The translations under genes were made by a program, and so were the position numbers. Below, one piece after another: positions 18,403 to 26,178 of a DNA stretch of 64,000 nucleotides (positions are counted from its first letter, which is position 1; the number at the start of each line of letters is the position of its first letter). The DNA lies in the NCBI GenBank assembly GCA_018335195.1, contig JAGXKN010000003.1:70351-134350 (forward strand), given 5' to 3'. The DNA comes from Desulfobacterales bacterium (GTDB taxonomy: Bacteria > Desulfobacterota > Desulfobacteria > Desulfobacterales > Desulfosalsimonadaceae). The notes under the pieces are model-generated. The model was not told where the DNA came from. It saw nothing but the letters and a program-made list of their open reading frames with translations, and searched no databases.

Positions 18403-18891
18403 TTACTTTTTCTTTTTGTCCTTGTTTTTGTCCTTGTCCATATATTTTTTGGCGGTGTCAAATTCGCCGGCTTCGGCAAAAGTGCCTGCCATGAAGGAGC
18501 TTTCGATCTGCTGCTTGTAGGCCTTTCGGATCCGGGTCACCAGGGTGTCAACTTCCACCGGTTTCTGGAGATAGTCAAAGGCCCCGAGTCGCCTGGCTTC
18601 TTCTTCGTCCTTTTCCGACCCGTGCCCGGTGAGAATAATCACTTGGACATTGGGATACTGTTTTTTGACGCGCCGCAGTACTTCTATGCCGTCAATGCCT
18701 GGCATGCGAAGGTCGAGCACCATGACATCAGGCACTTCGTTGTCCACGAATTCGAGCGCCTGTTCACCGTTTAATGCCACGTTCGCACCGATTTCCCGCA
18801 TTTGTATGCGTTCTGACAGGGTGTTGACGAATTCCTGCTCATCATCCACGAGAAGGATTTTGATTTTATCCTTTTCCTTGTCACTTCCCAT
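18403..18891 (-). CDS. Response regulator with C-terminal FAEAGE peptide
   Basis: 162 residues. The receiver domain (residues 10-125) has acidic Asp16-Asp17, phospho-acceptor Asp60, Thr88 and Lys110. It is followed by FMAGTFAEAGEFDTAKKYM (about 133-151), containing the FAEAGE peptide at 138-143, and a Lys/Asp-rich tail. No DNA-binding or enzymatic output is present, so the peptide itself may be the output or docking element. AAGGAG lies 6 nt before the ATG. The gene overlaps the upstream pseudo-receiver gene by 11 bp, which implies translational coupling. Confidence 0.88.
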   Translation of the reverse strand: MGSDKEKDKIKILLVDDEQEFVNTLSERIQMREIGANVALNGEQALEFVDNEVPDVMVLDLRMPGIDGIEVLRRVKKQYPNVQVIILTGHGSEKDEEEARRLGAFDYLQKPVEVDTLVTRIRKAYKQQIESSFMAGTFAEAGEFDTAKKYMDKDKNKDKKKK

Positions 18892-19405
18892 AATGATCTC
18901 CTTTTTGGGGTTCTTTTCCTCGCGTGCCGTGTTTCAAAAATACCTTGGCCTGCTCTGCTTCGCCGGCTTCGGCAAATGCTGCAGCCACCATGGCATTCTG
19001 GCATTTTTCCAAAAACGTTGGCTTCTTGCGCTCGTTTTGCTGTTTGTTGTCCGCTGCGGCCCGGATGCGTTCAATTAAGGCCTGGATATCGACCGGGGTC
19101 AGAAAATCGTCAAACGCCCCGAGTTTCATCCCGTCGATGGAAAGGGCCATCTGTTCCGCATTGTTGATGGTAATGATCTCGGTTGCCGCATGGACCCCCT
19201 TGATGGTTTTGAGTATCCGCAACCCTTCTGTTTTTAAACCGGAAAGGTCCAAGAGTGCAACATCGATTTTTTTCTGCGCAATAATTTTTTTCGCATCAGT
19301 CAGCCGCTCGGCGAAGAAAAGGCAAAATCCTTCCTCCTGAAATCTGGCGCCCAGATTATGTCTGAAAAAATTACCGGTTTCAATGGTGAGCAGCTTGACA
19401 TTCAT
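18881..19405 (-). CDS. Degenerate receiver-like protein with FAEAGE peptide
   Basis: 174 residues. The fold of a receiver is recognisable (KIDVALLDLSGLKTEGLRIL, then ALSIDGMKLGAFDDFLTPVD), and Asp53 is at the phospho-acceptor position. However, the N-terminal acidic pair is replaced (LLTIETGNF) and the conserved Lys is replaced by Thr103, so normal phosphorylation is unlikely. The C-terminal tail has AMVAAAFAEAGEAEQAKVFL with FAEAGE at 144-149. It lies between the two-motif protein at 19433 and the intact receiver at 18403, with overlap to the latter. Probably a pseudo-receiver acting as a scaffold. Confidence 0.85.
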   Translation of the reverse strand: MNVKLLTIETGNFFRHNLGARFQEEGFCLFFAERLTDAKKIIAQKKIDVALLDLSGLKTEGLRILKTIKGVHAATEIITINNAEQMALSIDGMKLGAFDDFLTPVDIQALIERIRAAADNKQQNERKKPTFLEKCQNAMVAAAFAEAGEAEQAKVFLKHGTRGKEPQKGDHYGK

Positions 19406-19432
19406 TCTCTATATTAATTTCCAGATAAAATG

Positions 19433-19744
19433 TCAAACGCTTGCCAGTCCGAATCGCACCTGGGTGCGCTGGAGTCCTACGCTTTCAAGAAATTCGTCCA
19501 GGTTCGGTCGCTCCTGCCGGCTTTCTTTGGCGTCAAGCATTTCACGGGCTGTCTCATGGCATCCGGCCTCTGCAAAGCAGGTCGCACTCATGTGGACATC
19601 GAAAACCCGCATAACTTTTTCCCACACGGCCCGGGCCGTAGCCTGGATACCGGCCATTTCCATGGCCGTGTCATGCTCGCCGGCCTCTGCAAATGCGGCC
19701 GCAGCAAAAGTGTCTTCCATGGTTTTACGGATGTTGTTCTGCAT
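19433..19744 (-). CDS. 103-residue protein with two FAEAG motifs
   Basis: 103 residues, no known domain. It contains two copies of the shared peptide: DTFAAAAFAEAGEHDTAMEM (FAEAGE at 18-23) and SATCFAEAGCHETAREML (FAEAGC at 57-62), about 39 residues apart, so it looks like an internal duplication. The C-terminus is charged then hydrophobic. It is the first gene of the leftward cluster and lies 60 bp downstream of an excellent -24/-12 site. A GGGAGG sequence precedes the ATG. Function unknown; a small regulator or adaptor is possible. Confidence 0.8.
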   Translation of the reverse strand: MQNNIRKTMEDTFAAAAFAEAGEHDTAMEMAGIQATARAVWEKVMRVFDVHMSATCFAEAGCHETAREMLDAKESRQERPNLDEFLESVGLQRTQVRFGLASV

Positions 19745-19803
19745 CGTTGCCTCCCTGTTTCATGAATTGTTTGGTGATTTCAAAAAATCTGTCAACTATT
19801 ATT

Positions 19804-19817
19804 GCAAGGGACGTGCC
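19804..19817 (-). promoter_or_regulatory. Sigma-54 promoter of the receiver/FAEAGE cluster
   Basis: Read leftward: CCGGCACGTCCCTTGCA, with GGCACG and TTGCA at exact -24/-12 spacing (GG 19816-19817, GC 19804-19805). It lies 60 bp upstream of the start at 19744. It is almost the same as the site at 15417-15430 and at nearly the same distance from a FAEAGE gene. Confidence 0.78.
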
Positions 19818-19987
19818 GGTTTTGAAAAGGTCCGCGAACGGGCGCGGGCCGAGAAAAGTCCCATATTTCGGGAGGCACTTGGAAGCATATTGACACGTTT
19901 TGAAACAAAATTGTTAAAACAAATTGAAACAATTTGGCACAGAAGTTGACGGCTGGGTTTTGCAAATCAGCAATCCCGGGGAATGGA

Positions 19988-20653
19988 TCAAAATATCAAC
20001 CAAAATCGCAAATCATTGGTGTCGCATTCAACTTCGCCCTGCAGTTGGCCAATCATCTCCCGGAGTTCGCTCCAGGCATCAGCCGCTTGGAGTTGCTGAA
20101 AAAATTCTTCTGCCGGGGGGAGATGATCGCCGGTGCAGGCATATTCGATCGCCGGCGACTTTCCCCCCTTTTTTTGCGGGGTGATCCGGATTTCGGTGTC
20201 GGCGGGCAGTGCGGTCAGGCAGGATTCCAGGCTGAAAAACAGCGCCATGTAAAACTGCACCGGGTTGGTGGTTAGGCGGATTCTTTCATTGGCAGGGGGC
20301 TCGCCTGCGGTTAAACCGATGTGCTTTAACCGGGCAAAACGTTCAGTCAGCAGACAGAACTGCCCTACAGTGTCCACCAGATTCAGTTCCGCGCTGGCGC
20401 GGTCCGGTGTGTGGGCAAACCGGTTAAACTGGGTGGTCAGGTCAATGCCGCGGTGTAGCTGCTGCTTGATTGTTGCCATGGAGCGGTTGAACTTTTCCTG
20501 GTATTTTTTCTCAGTAAGCGGGCAGATTGCCGTGATATCTTCCATGAGTCCGGCTGACTCCTGGATGATGGCCAGCACGTTTTTGACTTCATGGGTCAGG
20601 TTCGCGGTCATTTTTCCGAAAAAGGTCAGGGTTTTTTCGGTTTCCGGGTTCAT
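19988..20653 (-). CDS. HisKA-like protein with degenerate ATPase half
   Basis: 221 residues from an ATG at 20653 (AGAGGAA upstream). The N-terminal part has a dimerisation/phospho-acceptor helix, MTANLTHEVKNVLAIIQES, with His21 in HExxN form as in histidine kinases. The rest (residues about 110-221) has ATPase-like spacing but lacks a recognisable N-box, G1 or G2 motif. It may be a histidine phosphotransfer or scaffolding protein rather than an active kinase. It follows a receiver gene in the operon 23136-19988, downstream of a full cache-domain kinase. Confidence 0.75.
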   Translation of the reverse strand: MNPETEKTLTFFGKMTANLTHEVKNVLAIIQESAGLMEDITAICPLTEKKYQEKFNRSMATIKQQLHRGIDLTTQFNRFAHTPDRASAELNLVDTVGQFCLLTERFARLKHIGLTAGEPPANERIRLTTNPVQFYMALFFSLESCLTALPADTEIRITPQKKGGKSPAIEYACTGDHLPPAEEFFQQLQAADAWSELREMIGQLQGEVECDTNDLRFWLIF

Positions 20654-20677
20654 GGGTATTCCTCTTGTCAAACAGGG

Positions 20678-21061
20678 TTATTCGGACTTGGGCTGGCTGC
20701 CGAGGGCTTCCTGGACTTTGGAGATCAGCTCGTCAATATCGAGCGGTTTCATCAGATAATCAAAGGCCCCCTTGTGCATGCCTTCCATGCCCTCCTTGGT
20801 CGATCCGTGCCCGGTGAGCAGGATTACGGGCATCTCCGGGCGCCGGGCCTTGATATGATTCATGACTTCCAATCCGTCCATGCCCGGCATTTTCACGTCA
20901 AGTACAACCACGTCATAATCATTGCTTTCAATCAGGGACAGGGCCTGGTCTCCGGAATATGCGGCTTTGGATTCAAACCCCCTGATTTCCAGGCGTTCTG
21001 CAAGGGTTGAGACAAATTCCTCCTCGTCATCAACGAGTAAAATTGCGGTCGGATCACTCAT
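20678..21061 (-). CDS. Single-domain response regulator
   Basis: 127 residues from the ATG at 21061, which overlaps the end of the upstream histidine kinase gene by 8 bp. It is a complete receiver domain (Asp11-Asp12, phospho-acceptor Asp55, Thr83, Lys105) with almost no tail. Overlap and strand make the adjacent kinase its probable partner. The receiver could pass phosphate to the HisKA-like protein next in the operon or act directly on the Lon-type or activator proteins; this is inference. Confidence 0.9.
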   Translation of the reverse strand: MSDPTAILLVDDEEEFVSTLAERLEIRGFESKAAYSGDQALSLIESNDYDVVVLDVKMPGMDGLEVMNHIKARRPEMPVILLTGHGSTKEGMEGMHKGAFDYLMKPLDIDELISKVQEALGSQPKSE

Positions 21062-22784
21062 CTTCGGTTTCTCCCGGGGGGGTTTGGGGTAAAAAGATGG
21101 AAAAGGTCGTACCTGCACCGACCTTGCTGTCAACCTTGATTTCTCCGCCCAGCTTTTTGATGATCCCGTAGGTGATCGAAAGGCCCAGGCCGGTGCCGTA
21201 CCCTTTCTTGGTGCTGAAAAACGGTTCAAATATCTGGCGCTTGGTTTCCTCGTTCATGCCGTGACCGTTGTCCTGGATGGAAACGCCCACGGTTTGGCCA
21301 TCCTTCTGCCACGAAGAAAGGGTCACCCGGCCGCCGTCATCCACGGCTGCAAAGGCGTTGGTCAAAATATTTAAAAATACCTGCTGGAGCTGGCCGCGGT
21401 CCGAGTAGATTTTCGGAATTTCCTCGGAAAGCCGGCACCGGATGTCCAGGTTCCGGTGGTGGGCTTCTTTTTCCAAAAAGCCCAGGGTCTCGGTTAATAC
21501 CTCGTTGATATCCAGCAGTTCGTATTCCACCCCGATGCGCCTGGCAAATCCGAGCAAGCGATGGGTGATATCCCGGCACCGGCTCACCGAATGCAGCACC
21601 TGGGATACCGAGCGCATGAGCTTTTCCTTGTCGTGGTGCATGTCATGATCCACCAGGTCCTTGAGCAGGCCGGCCTTTTCGTTGATAATGGAAAGCGGGT
21701 TGTTAATCTCGTGGGCCACGCCCGCGGCGAGCCTTCCGATGGAGGAGAGTTTCTGGGTGTATTCAAGTTCCCGGAACGCGATTTCGCGCTTTTCGTCTGC
21801 CTCCCGGATTCGCTTGACCAGCAGATGGGTGGAGCTGAAAATGACCAGAACGATCAAAATCACGCTGATCACAAACATGTACGACATTTCCTGTTTGAGC
21901 GAATGCCAGGCTTTGAAGACACTGGTCTTGGGCAGGATCATAACCAGGGTGAAATCGTGCTTGATCAGGCGCGAATAGATCATGACGATTTCGCGGCCCT
22001 GGGGGTCGGTGGTTTCCCGGACATAGGTTCCCGGTTCCTTTTGCGGGATTTCCAGGGGGCATTGACTCAACACCTTGCCGTAGAGTTTTGAATCGGTCTG
22101 CAGCGTACCCTGGCTGTTGATGAGAAACACGTCTTCGACCGGGTCCAGGCCCATGGTGCTGATCAGGTTGTCAAATTTTTTTGTGTCCATGGTGGCCCGC
22201 AAAATCCAGGACTCGCCCTGGTCGTTTAAATTCTGCACCGCCAGGGCAATGTGGGGAAGATCCCGGTAGCCCATGAATACGTCGCTGATGAACACTCCCC
22301 GCACCCGTGCTTCGTTGAACCACTGCTGATTGGAATAATCCTTGTTCAGCAGGTCGTAAGGGCCGGTGTAGCTGATCTGTTTGCCTTTGGCGTTGATCAG
22401 ACCGAGATCCACGTATCCGCCGTATTCCTCGCGCAGGATTCGGAAAATGCGGTGCAGGGTTGCCTGTCCGGACAGGATTTCAAAGGAATAGCTCGAGGCG
22501 ATAAAATGGATGGCAGACAGGCGCTCTTCCAGAAAAATTTCAAAGGAGTGCGCGGCTTTGGTGGCAATGGCCCGCATGGGGGTTATGCGCTCTGCCTTGA
22601 TGTTTTTCTGGTATTGCATGGCGTTGGTCACGGCCATCACGGTAAGGGGAATGAGGGTCACCAGGAGCATCACCAGAACGATATAGTGCTGGAGTCTCCG
22701 GTAGCGCTGGGGCAGGCGCTTTTTTTCTTCGCTTCCGAAAAATCGGTGTTTGAGGCGCTGCCGCCAGTTTTCCTTATCCGGCAT
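21054..22784 (-). CDS. Cache-domain membrane sensor histidine kinase
   Basis: 576 residues from the ATG at 22784, preferred because CGGAGG lies about 10 nt upstream; an in-frame ATG 12 codons earlier is possible. Membrane helices at about 34-54 and 301-321 flank a 245-residue extracytoplasmic region with double-cache features (GGYVDLGLINAKGKQISYTG, later SWILRATMDTKKFDNLI). HisKA (His358 in GVAHEINNPLSII) and an intact ATPase domain (DNGHGM, GTGLGLSI) follow. It senses an external small molecule of unknown nature. It overlaps both the NifX-like gene upstream and the receiver gene downstream. Confidence 0.9.
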   Translation of the reverse strand: MPDKENWRQRLKHRFFGSEEKKRLPQRYRRLQHYIVLVMLLVTLIPLTVMAVTNAMQYQKNIKAERITPMRAIATKAAHSFEIFLEERLSAIHFIASSYSFEILSGQATLHRIFRILREEYGGYVDLGLINAKGKQISYTGPYDLLNKDYSNQQWFNEARVRGVFISDVFMGYRDLPHIALAVQNLNDQGESWILRATMDTKKFDNLISTMGLDPVEDVFLINSQGTLQTDSKLYGKVLSQCPLEIPQKEPGTYVRETTDPQGREIVMIYSRLIKHDFTLVMILPKTSVFKAWHSLKQEMSYMFVISVILIVLVIFSSTHLLVKRIREADEKREIAFRELEYTQKLSSIGRLAAGVAHEINNPLSIINEKAGLLKDLVDHDMHHDKEKLMRSVSQVLHSVSRCRDITHRLLGFARRIGVEYELLDINEVLTETLGFLEKEAHHRNLDIRCRLSEEIPKIYSDRGQLQQVFLNILTNAFAAVDDGGRVTLSSWQKDGQTVGVSIQDNGHGMNEETKRQIFEPFFSTKKGYGTGLGLSITYGIIKKLGGEIKVDSKVGAGTTFSIFLPQTPPGETEDE

Positions 22785-23136
22785 CTGTATCTGCCTCCGG
22801 GCTTGCTGTAATGATGTCACCGGACCGGAGTGCGCCGCAAATTAGCCGCTCCAGGGCTTTTTCCCACGGCCCGATAACACCATCATATACCGCAATCCGT
22901 TTCCAGGTCAAATATTGGTAATATTCTTCTTCGATGCCCCCGCAGATTACCGTATCCATGCCTTCGGTAAGAATCATGTGGCAGAGTTTTTCCGCTGATA
23001 CCTGGGGCAGGACCACGAGTTTTTCCTGCCGGTCGTGTTGGTCTGTGTTCAGGGTCACAAATACCGCTTCTGCGGCCAGATCAAAGCGCGGCGCCACTTC
23101 CCGACCGTATAAGGGAATAAGAATTTTTTGGGGCAT
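22774..23136 (-). CDS. NifX/NafY-like (FeMo-cofactor biosynthesis-type) domain protein
   Basis: 120 residues. The pattern MPQKILIPLYGREVAPRFDL at the N-terminus and MDTVICGGIEEEYYQYL in the middle match the dinitrogenase iron-molybdenum cofactor family, a ribonuclease-H-like fold that binds metal clusters in NifX and NafY but also occurs in many non-nitrogenase settings. No nif structural genes are nearby except a nifU/nifS pair far to the right. Here it leads a signalling operon, overlapping the cache-domain kinase gene, so a regulatory or metal-sensing role is more likely than nitrogen fixation. Confidence 0.8.
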   Translation of the reverse strand: MPQKILIPLYGREVAPRFDLAAEAVFVTLNTDQHDRQEKLVVLPQVSAEKLCHMILTEGMDTVICGGIEEEYYQYLTWKRIAVYDGVIGPWEKALERLICGALRSGDIITASPEADTDAG

Positions 23137-23175
23137 ATCGGCTACGACGGCTTAATTTTTTATAATTCAAATTTC

Positions 23176-23369
23176 AGGCATAAATTCGAAGCACGAAATT
23201 CGAAATCCGAAAATCATGCAAAGCATCCCGTCAGGGATAAACAATATTAAATGATTGCATATCAAATCACCAAACAATTTTCAAAAATGACATGTGCTTT
23301 TTACACTTGAAGAAACTTTAAGATCCGACGGGTTTTGAATTTCGATATTCGGATTTCGAATTTCGGATT
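23176..23369. repeat. AT-rich degenerate inverted repeats of ATTTCGAA type
   Basis: The gap holds repeated ATTTCGAA/TTCGAAAT-like words: a left block at about 23176-23216 and a right block at about 23333-23369 in opposite orientation. A related short stretch occurs near 5583-5602. Probably non-coding dispersed repeats; the right block may also help end transcription. Confidence 0.4.
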
Positions 23370-24764
23370 TTACTCAATGTTGTATTGCTTGATTTTGCGC
23401 CACAGTGTGCTTCTGCCCCAGCCCAGGATGGCTGCGGCCTTGTTGCGCCGGCCCCCGGCTTTGATCAGGGCGTCGATGATCATCCGCTTTTCGGTTTCCG
23501 CCCATGAGTCCGGTGGGTTTTGCTCGCCCCCGGCAAGCCCGGAGTCAGCGGGCGCAGAAGGGACATAGAGGGTCTCGCGGTTTCCGGTTTGTTCTTCGGT
23601 TTCCACCAGGTAGGCCGGCAGATCGGACAAGTCGATACGCTCTGCCTGGCAGACGTTGACTGCATATTCGATGATGTTTCTCAGTTCCCGGACGTTTCCC
23701 GGGTAGGTATAGTTTTTCAGCAGCATCAGGGCCTCGTTGCTGAATCCCTCGATTTTTTTGCCGAATTCCGCGGTAAACATGTTGCGGAAGTGATCCATGA
23801 GCAGGCGGATGTCTTCGCCGCGTTCCCGCAGCGGGGGCAGATGCACGCGCACCACGTTGAGCCGGTACAGCAGGTCCTTGCGGAATTTACCTTCCCGCAC
23901 CATTTGTTCAAGGTCCCTGTGTGTGCCCGCGATCATGCGGACATTGACCTCGTGGCCCCGGGTGCCGCCCAGGGGATAGACGATCTTGTCATCAAGAAAG
24001 GTCAGCAGCTTGACCTGCAGGGCCAGGGGCAGGTCTCCGATTTCAGTGAGGTACAGGGTGCCGTTGTGGGCCAGCCGGAACCGGCCCGGCTTGTTTTCCA
24101 CCGCCCCGGTGAACGCGCCTTTTTGATGGCCGAACAGCTCGGATTCCAGAAGGGTTTCCGGCAGGGCCCCGCAATTGATCTTGACAAACGGACCCTTTCC
24201 CCGGCCGGAGGATTCGTGGATGGCTTCGGCCGCTAAATCCTTTCCGGTGCCGGTCTCCCCGGTGATCAGTACCGAGGATTCATTTTGGGCCACCATGGGC
24301 AGCATGCGGAAGACTTTTTCCATGCCCGGGCTTTTGCCGATCATTTTTGCAAACGAAAAGGCGCGGCCCATATTCGGGCCGGACTGCGCATATGAGCGGA
24401 TATCCTCGATGGTTTCCATGTATCCCGAAAGCTCTCCCGAGGTGTCTGTCAGCGGGGCTGCTGTAATGCGGATCGGGACACGCTGGCGGTCCCGGTTGAT
24501 CAAATCGCTTTGTACGCAGATCGAGCCGGTGTCTTTGTTCATCTGTTTGACCGGACAATCCTTGAGGCAGACCTGGCTTTTGATGATGCTGTGGCAGGCC
24601 ACTCCCCGTGCCTGATCCGGGGTGTACCCGGTCAGGGCGGAAACGGCGCGGTTCATATATCGGATGCGGCGATTTTTGTCCAGGATGACGACGCCGGTGG
24701 GGATTTCGTCCAGGATCCTGTCCAGGGCAATGGGGTGGTCAAACAGACCCGTGATTTCATGCAA
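23370..24764 (-). CDS. PAS-domain sigma-54-dependent transcriptional activator
   Basis: 464 residues with an N-terminal PAS domain (about 15-122) instead of a receiver, AAA+ domain with Walker A GETGTGKD (169-176) and GAFTGA (216-221), and a C-terminal Fis-type helix-turn-helix (about 422-462). The PAS domain has Cys58, Cys66 and Cys70, the last two in VCLKDCPVK; this Cys arrangement is seen in other PAS activators and may hold a redox-sensitive centre. It should activate sigma-54 promoters in response to a cytosolic signal. Last gene after the methyltransferase at 24776 (11 bp gap). Confidence 0.92.
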   Translation of the reverse strand: MHEITGLFDHPIALDRILDEIPTGVVILDKNRRIRYMNRAVSALTGYTPDQARGVACHSIIKSQVCLKDCPVKQMNKDTGSICVQSDLINRDRQRVPIRITAAPLTDTSGELSGYMETIEDIRSYAQSGPNMGRAFSFAKMIGKSPGMEKVFRMLPMVAQNESSVLITGETGTGKDLAAEAIHESSGRGKGPFVKINCGALPETLLESELFGHQKGAFTGAVENKPGRFRLAHNGTLYLTEIGDLPLALQVKLLTFLDDKIVYPLGGTRGHEVNVRMIAGTHRDLEQMVREGKFRKDLLYRLNVVRVHLPPLRERGEDIRLLMDHFRNMFTAEFGKKIEGFSNEALMLLKNYTYPGNVRELRNIIEYAVNVCQAERIDLSDLPAYLVETEEQTGNRETLYVPSAPADSGLAGGEQNPPDSWAETEKRMIIDALIKAGGRRNKAAAILGWGRSTLWRKIKQYNIE

Positions 24765-24775
24765 GGGTGATATCC

Positions 24776-25441
24776 CTATGTTTTGCGCTTCAGGGTATGG
24801 ATGACGATTTTCTTTTTCTTGCCTCCCCCGGAAAAGGACATTCCCTTGTGGGAAATGTCAAAATGGGGCTCGGCCTCGATTAAAAAGTGCATCATGGACA
24901 TGCGGGAAATGTCGTGGGCCAGGTATACGGTGCCGTCTGCGGCAAGCTTCTGCAAAAGAATTTCAATGACCGGTTTTGCGTCGGATTTTTTATAAATGAG
25001 TTCCGAGCCGCAGATCGTGTCAAAGGTTTCCCTGATCTCCGGATGATGCCAGTCGAGTTGGGCCACCCGCAAGTTGTCGATGCTGTTGTGTGCCGCATTG
25101 CGCCGGATCAGGGCAAGGGCGTCCGGATTGTTGTCGCTGACAGTTACCCGGTATCCGAAGGTGCCGAGAAACAGCCCGGTAATGCCCATTCCTGCTCCGA
25201 GTTCGAGGATGTTTTGGTTTTTCTCCAGATCCATGTGCAGCAGCCGGTCGGTGAGCACAATGCTGGCCTCCCAGATTTTTACCCAGAAGGGAAAGCCTTC
25301 AACGCCATCGCCCTCGGATTGTTCCAGATCGGCAATAAATGGCTCCAGGTCCTTTACGCAGAGAATTTCCAGGCGCTTGCCGGCAATGACCAGCGGCTTG
25401 GCTTCCAGTTCGATATCGTCTCTGAGCGGGGTTTCAGTCAT
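24776..25441 (-). CDS. Class I SAM-dependent methyltransferase, METTL-like
   Basis: 221 residues. SAM-binding motif I is LELGAGMGITGLFLGTFGYR (about 82-101), followed by the acidic VTVSDNN and a DWHHPEI segment, as in METTL/nicotinamide-N-methyltransferase-like protein lysine methyltransferases. The N-terminal PFWVKIWEASIVLTDRL fits the same family. Substrate unknown; proteins of this group often methylate lysines. It lies 11 bp upstream of the PAS activator and is probably co-transcribed, which may link protein methylation to this signalling region. Confidence 0.82.
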   Translation of the reverse strand: MTETPLRDDIELEAKPLVIAGKRLEILCVKDLEPFIADLEQSEGDGVEGFPFWVKIWEASIVLTDRLLHMDLEKNQNILELGAGMGITGLFLGTFGYRVTVSDNNPDALALIRRNAAHNSIDNLRVAQLDWHHPEIRETFDTICGSELIYKKSDAKPVIEILLQKLAADGTVYLAHDISRMSMMHFLIEAEPHFDISHKGMSFSGGGKKKKIVIHTLKRKT

Positions 25442-25472
25442 GGCAAATTTCTGCGGAATTATTAGATGAATA

Positions 25473-25505
25473 AACCACGAAGTACACGAAGAGACGCGAA
25501 GAAAG
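25473..25505. repeat. Short degenerate CACGAAG repeat
   Basis: Three imperfect copies of an (A)CACGAAG/ACGCGAAG unit at about 10-bp spacing lie in the gap upstream of the methyltransferase gene. Similar words occur as dispersed non-coding repeats in many bacterial genomes. Confidence 0.4.
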
Positions 25506-25706
25506 ATTTGAAAACAAGCAAAATTCGTGCGCTTTATGTGCTCGCGGCGATTTCGGCCAGCTACCTCAATTTTTCCTGTTATTTATAGAAAAAATCATTC
25601 GGGGTCAAGCATATTCCGGATGGCGCGGGCCGGAACGCTGCGCATGTTTTTCCCGTCAAATTTCAGCGCGGTGAACGTGATAATGGGCATGCCATCGGGT
25701 CCGGGC

Positions 25707-26159
25707 CTAGTCCGCCTTGTATTCAAAGCTGTCCAGGAGGGTTTCATCTCCGGAGACCGCTTTGGTCCGGATCGTGTATTCTCCCGGGTGCTGCAGCGAA
25801 ATATCCGCCCCGTATCCGTCACCCATGCCCATAGCCATGACTTTCTGTTCAGCGCCTTCGGGGCCCTTGACCAGGAAACCCACTTTCGCCCGGTCGACCG
25901 TGTTGCCATCGGGGTCGACGATATAGACCATGAGGTGATGGGTGGGCGCCGAGCCTTGGTGCCCTTCGTGGCCCTCCATTTCCACTCCGGCACCGCCCAT
26001 GTCGATGAGATTATATGCCAGGCTGTATTCGTTTATCGTGGATTCATGGATCTGTTCGCCTTTGCGTTCGGATTCTCCATCCTGCCGGGCGCCTGCTGTC
26101 AGGGTTATCGAAAAACTCAGGATAATTGCCAATGGGATGTAATAAAGAGACCTGTACAT
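25707..26159 (-). CDS. Periplasmic YtkA-like protein of the copper efflux operon
   Basis: 150 residues from the ATG at 26159 (AAAGGAG upstream). A signal peptide (YYIPLAIILSFSITLTAGA) is followed by a single beta-rich domain containing HHLMVYIVDPDGNTVDRAKV and ADISLQHPGEYTIRTKAV, as in FixH/YtkA-like domains. It has a His/Met/Glu-rich segment (about residues 60-75, GGAGVEMEGHEGHQGSAPTHH) that could bind copper. It begins 19 bp after the CusA-type gene and is the last gene of that operon, so a periplasmic metal-handling role is likely. Confidence 0.8.
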   Translation of the reverse strand: MYRSLYYIPLAIILSFSITLTAGARQDGESERKGEQIHESTINEYSLAYNLIDMGGAGVEMEGHEGHQGSAPTHHLMVYIVDPDGNTVDRAKVGFLVKGPEGAEQKVMAMGMGDGYGADISLQHPGEYTIRTKAVSGDETLLDSFEYKAD

Positions 26160-26178
26160 AACAAAACTCCTTTGGTTT

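Noticed and set aside
25517..25532. Leftward sigma-54-like GCGCACGAATTTTGCT upstream of the methyltransferase
   Set aside because: The -24 GG is broken (CG), although the rest matches. Kept out of the features.
25595..25690. 31-codon leftward ORF (MPIITFTALKFDGKNMRSVP...) after the YtkA-like gene
   Set aside because: No ribosome binding site and no recognised homology. It may be a gene remnant, but support is too weak.
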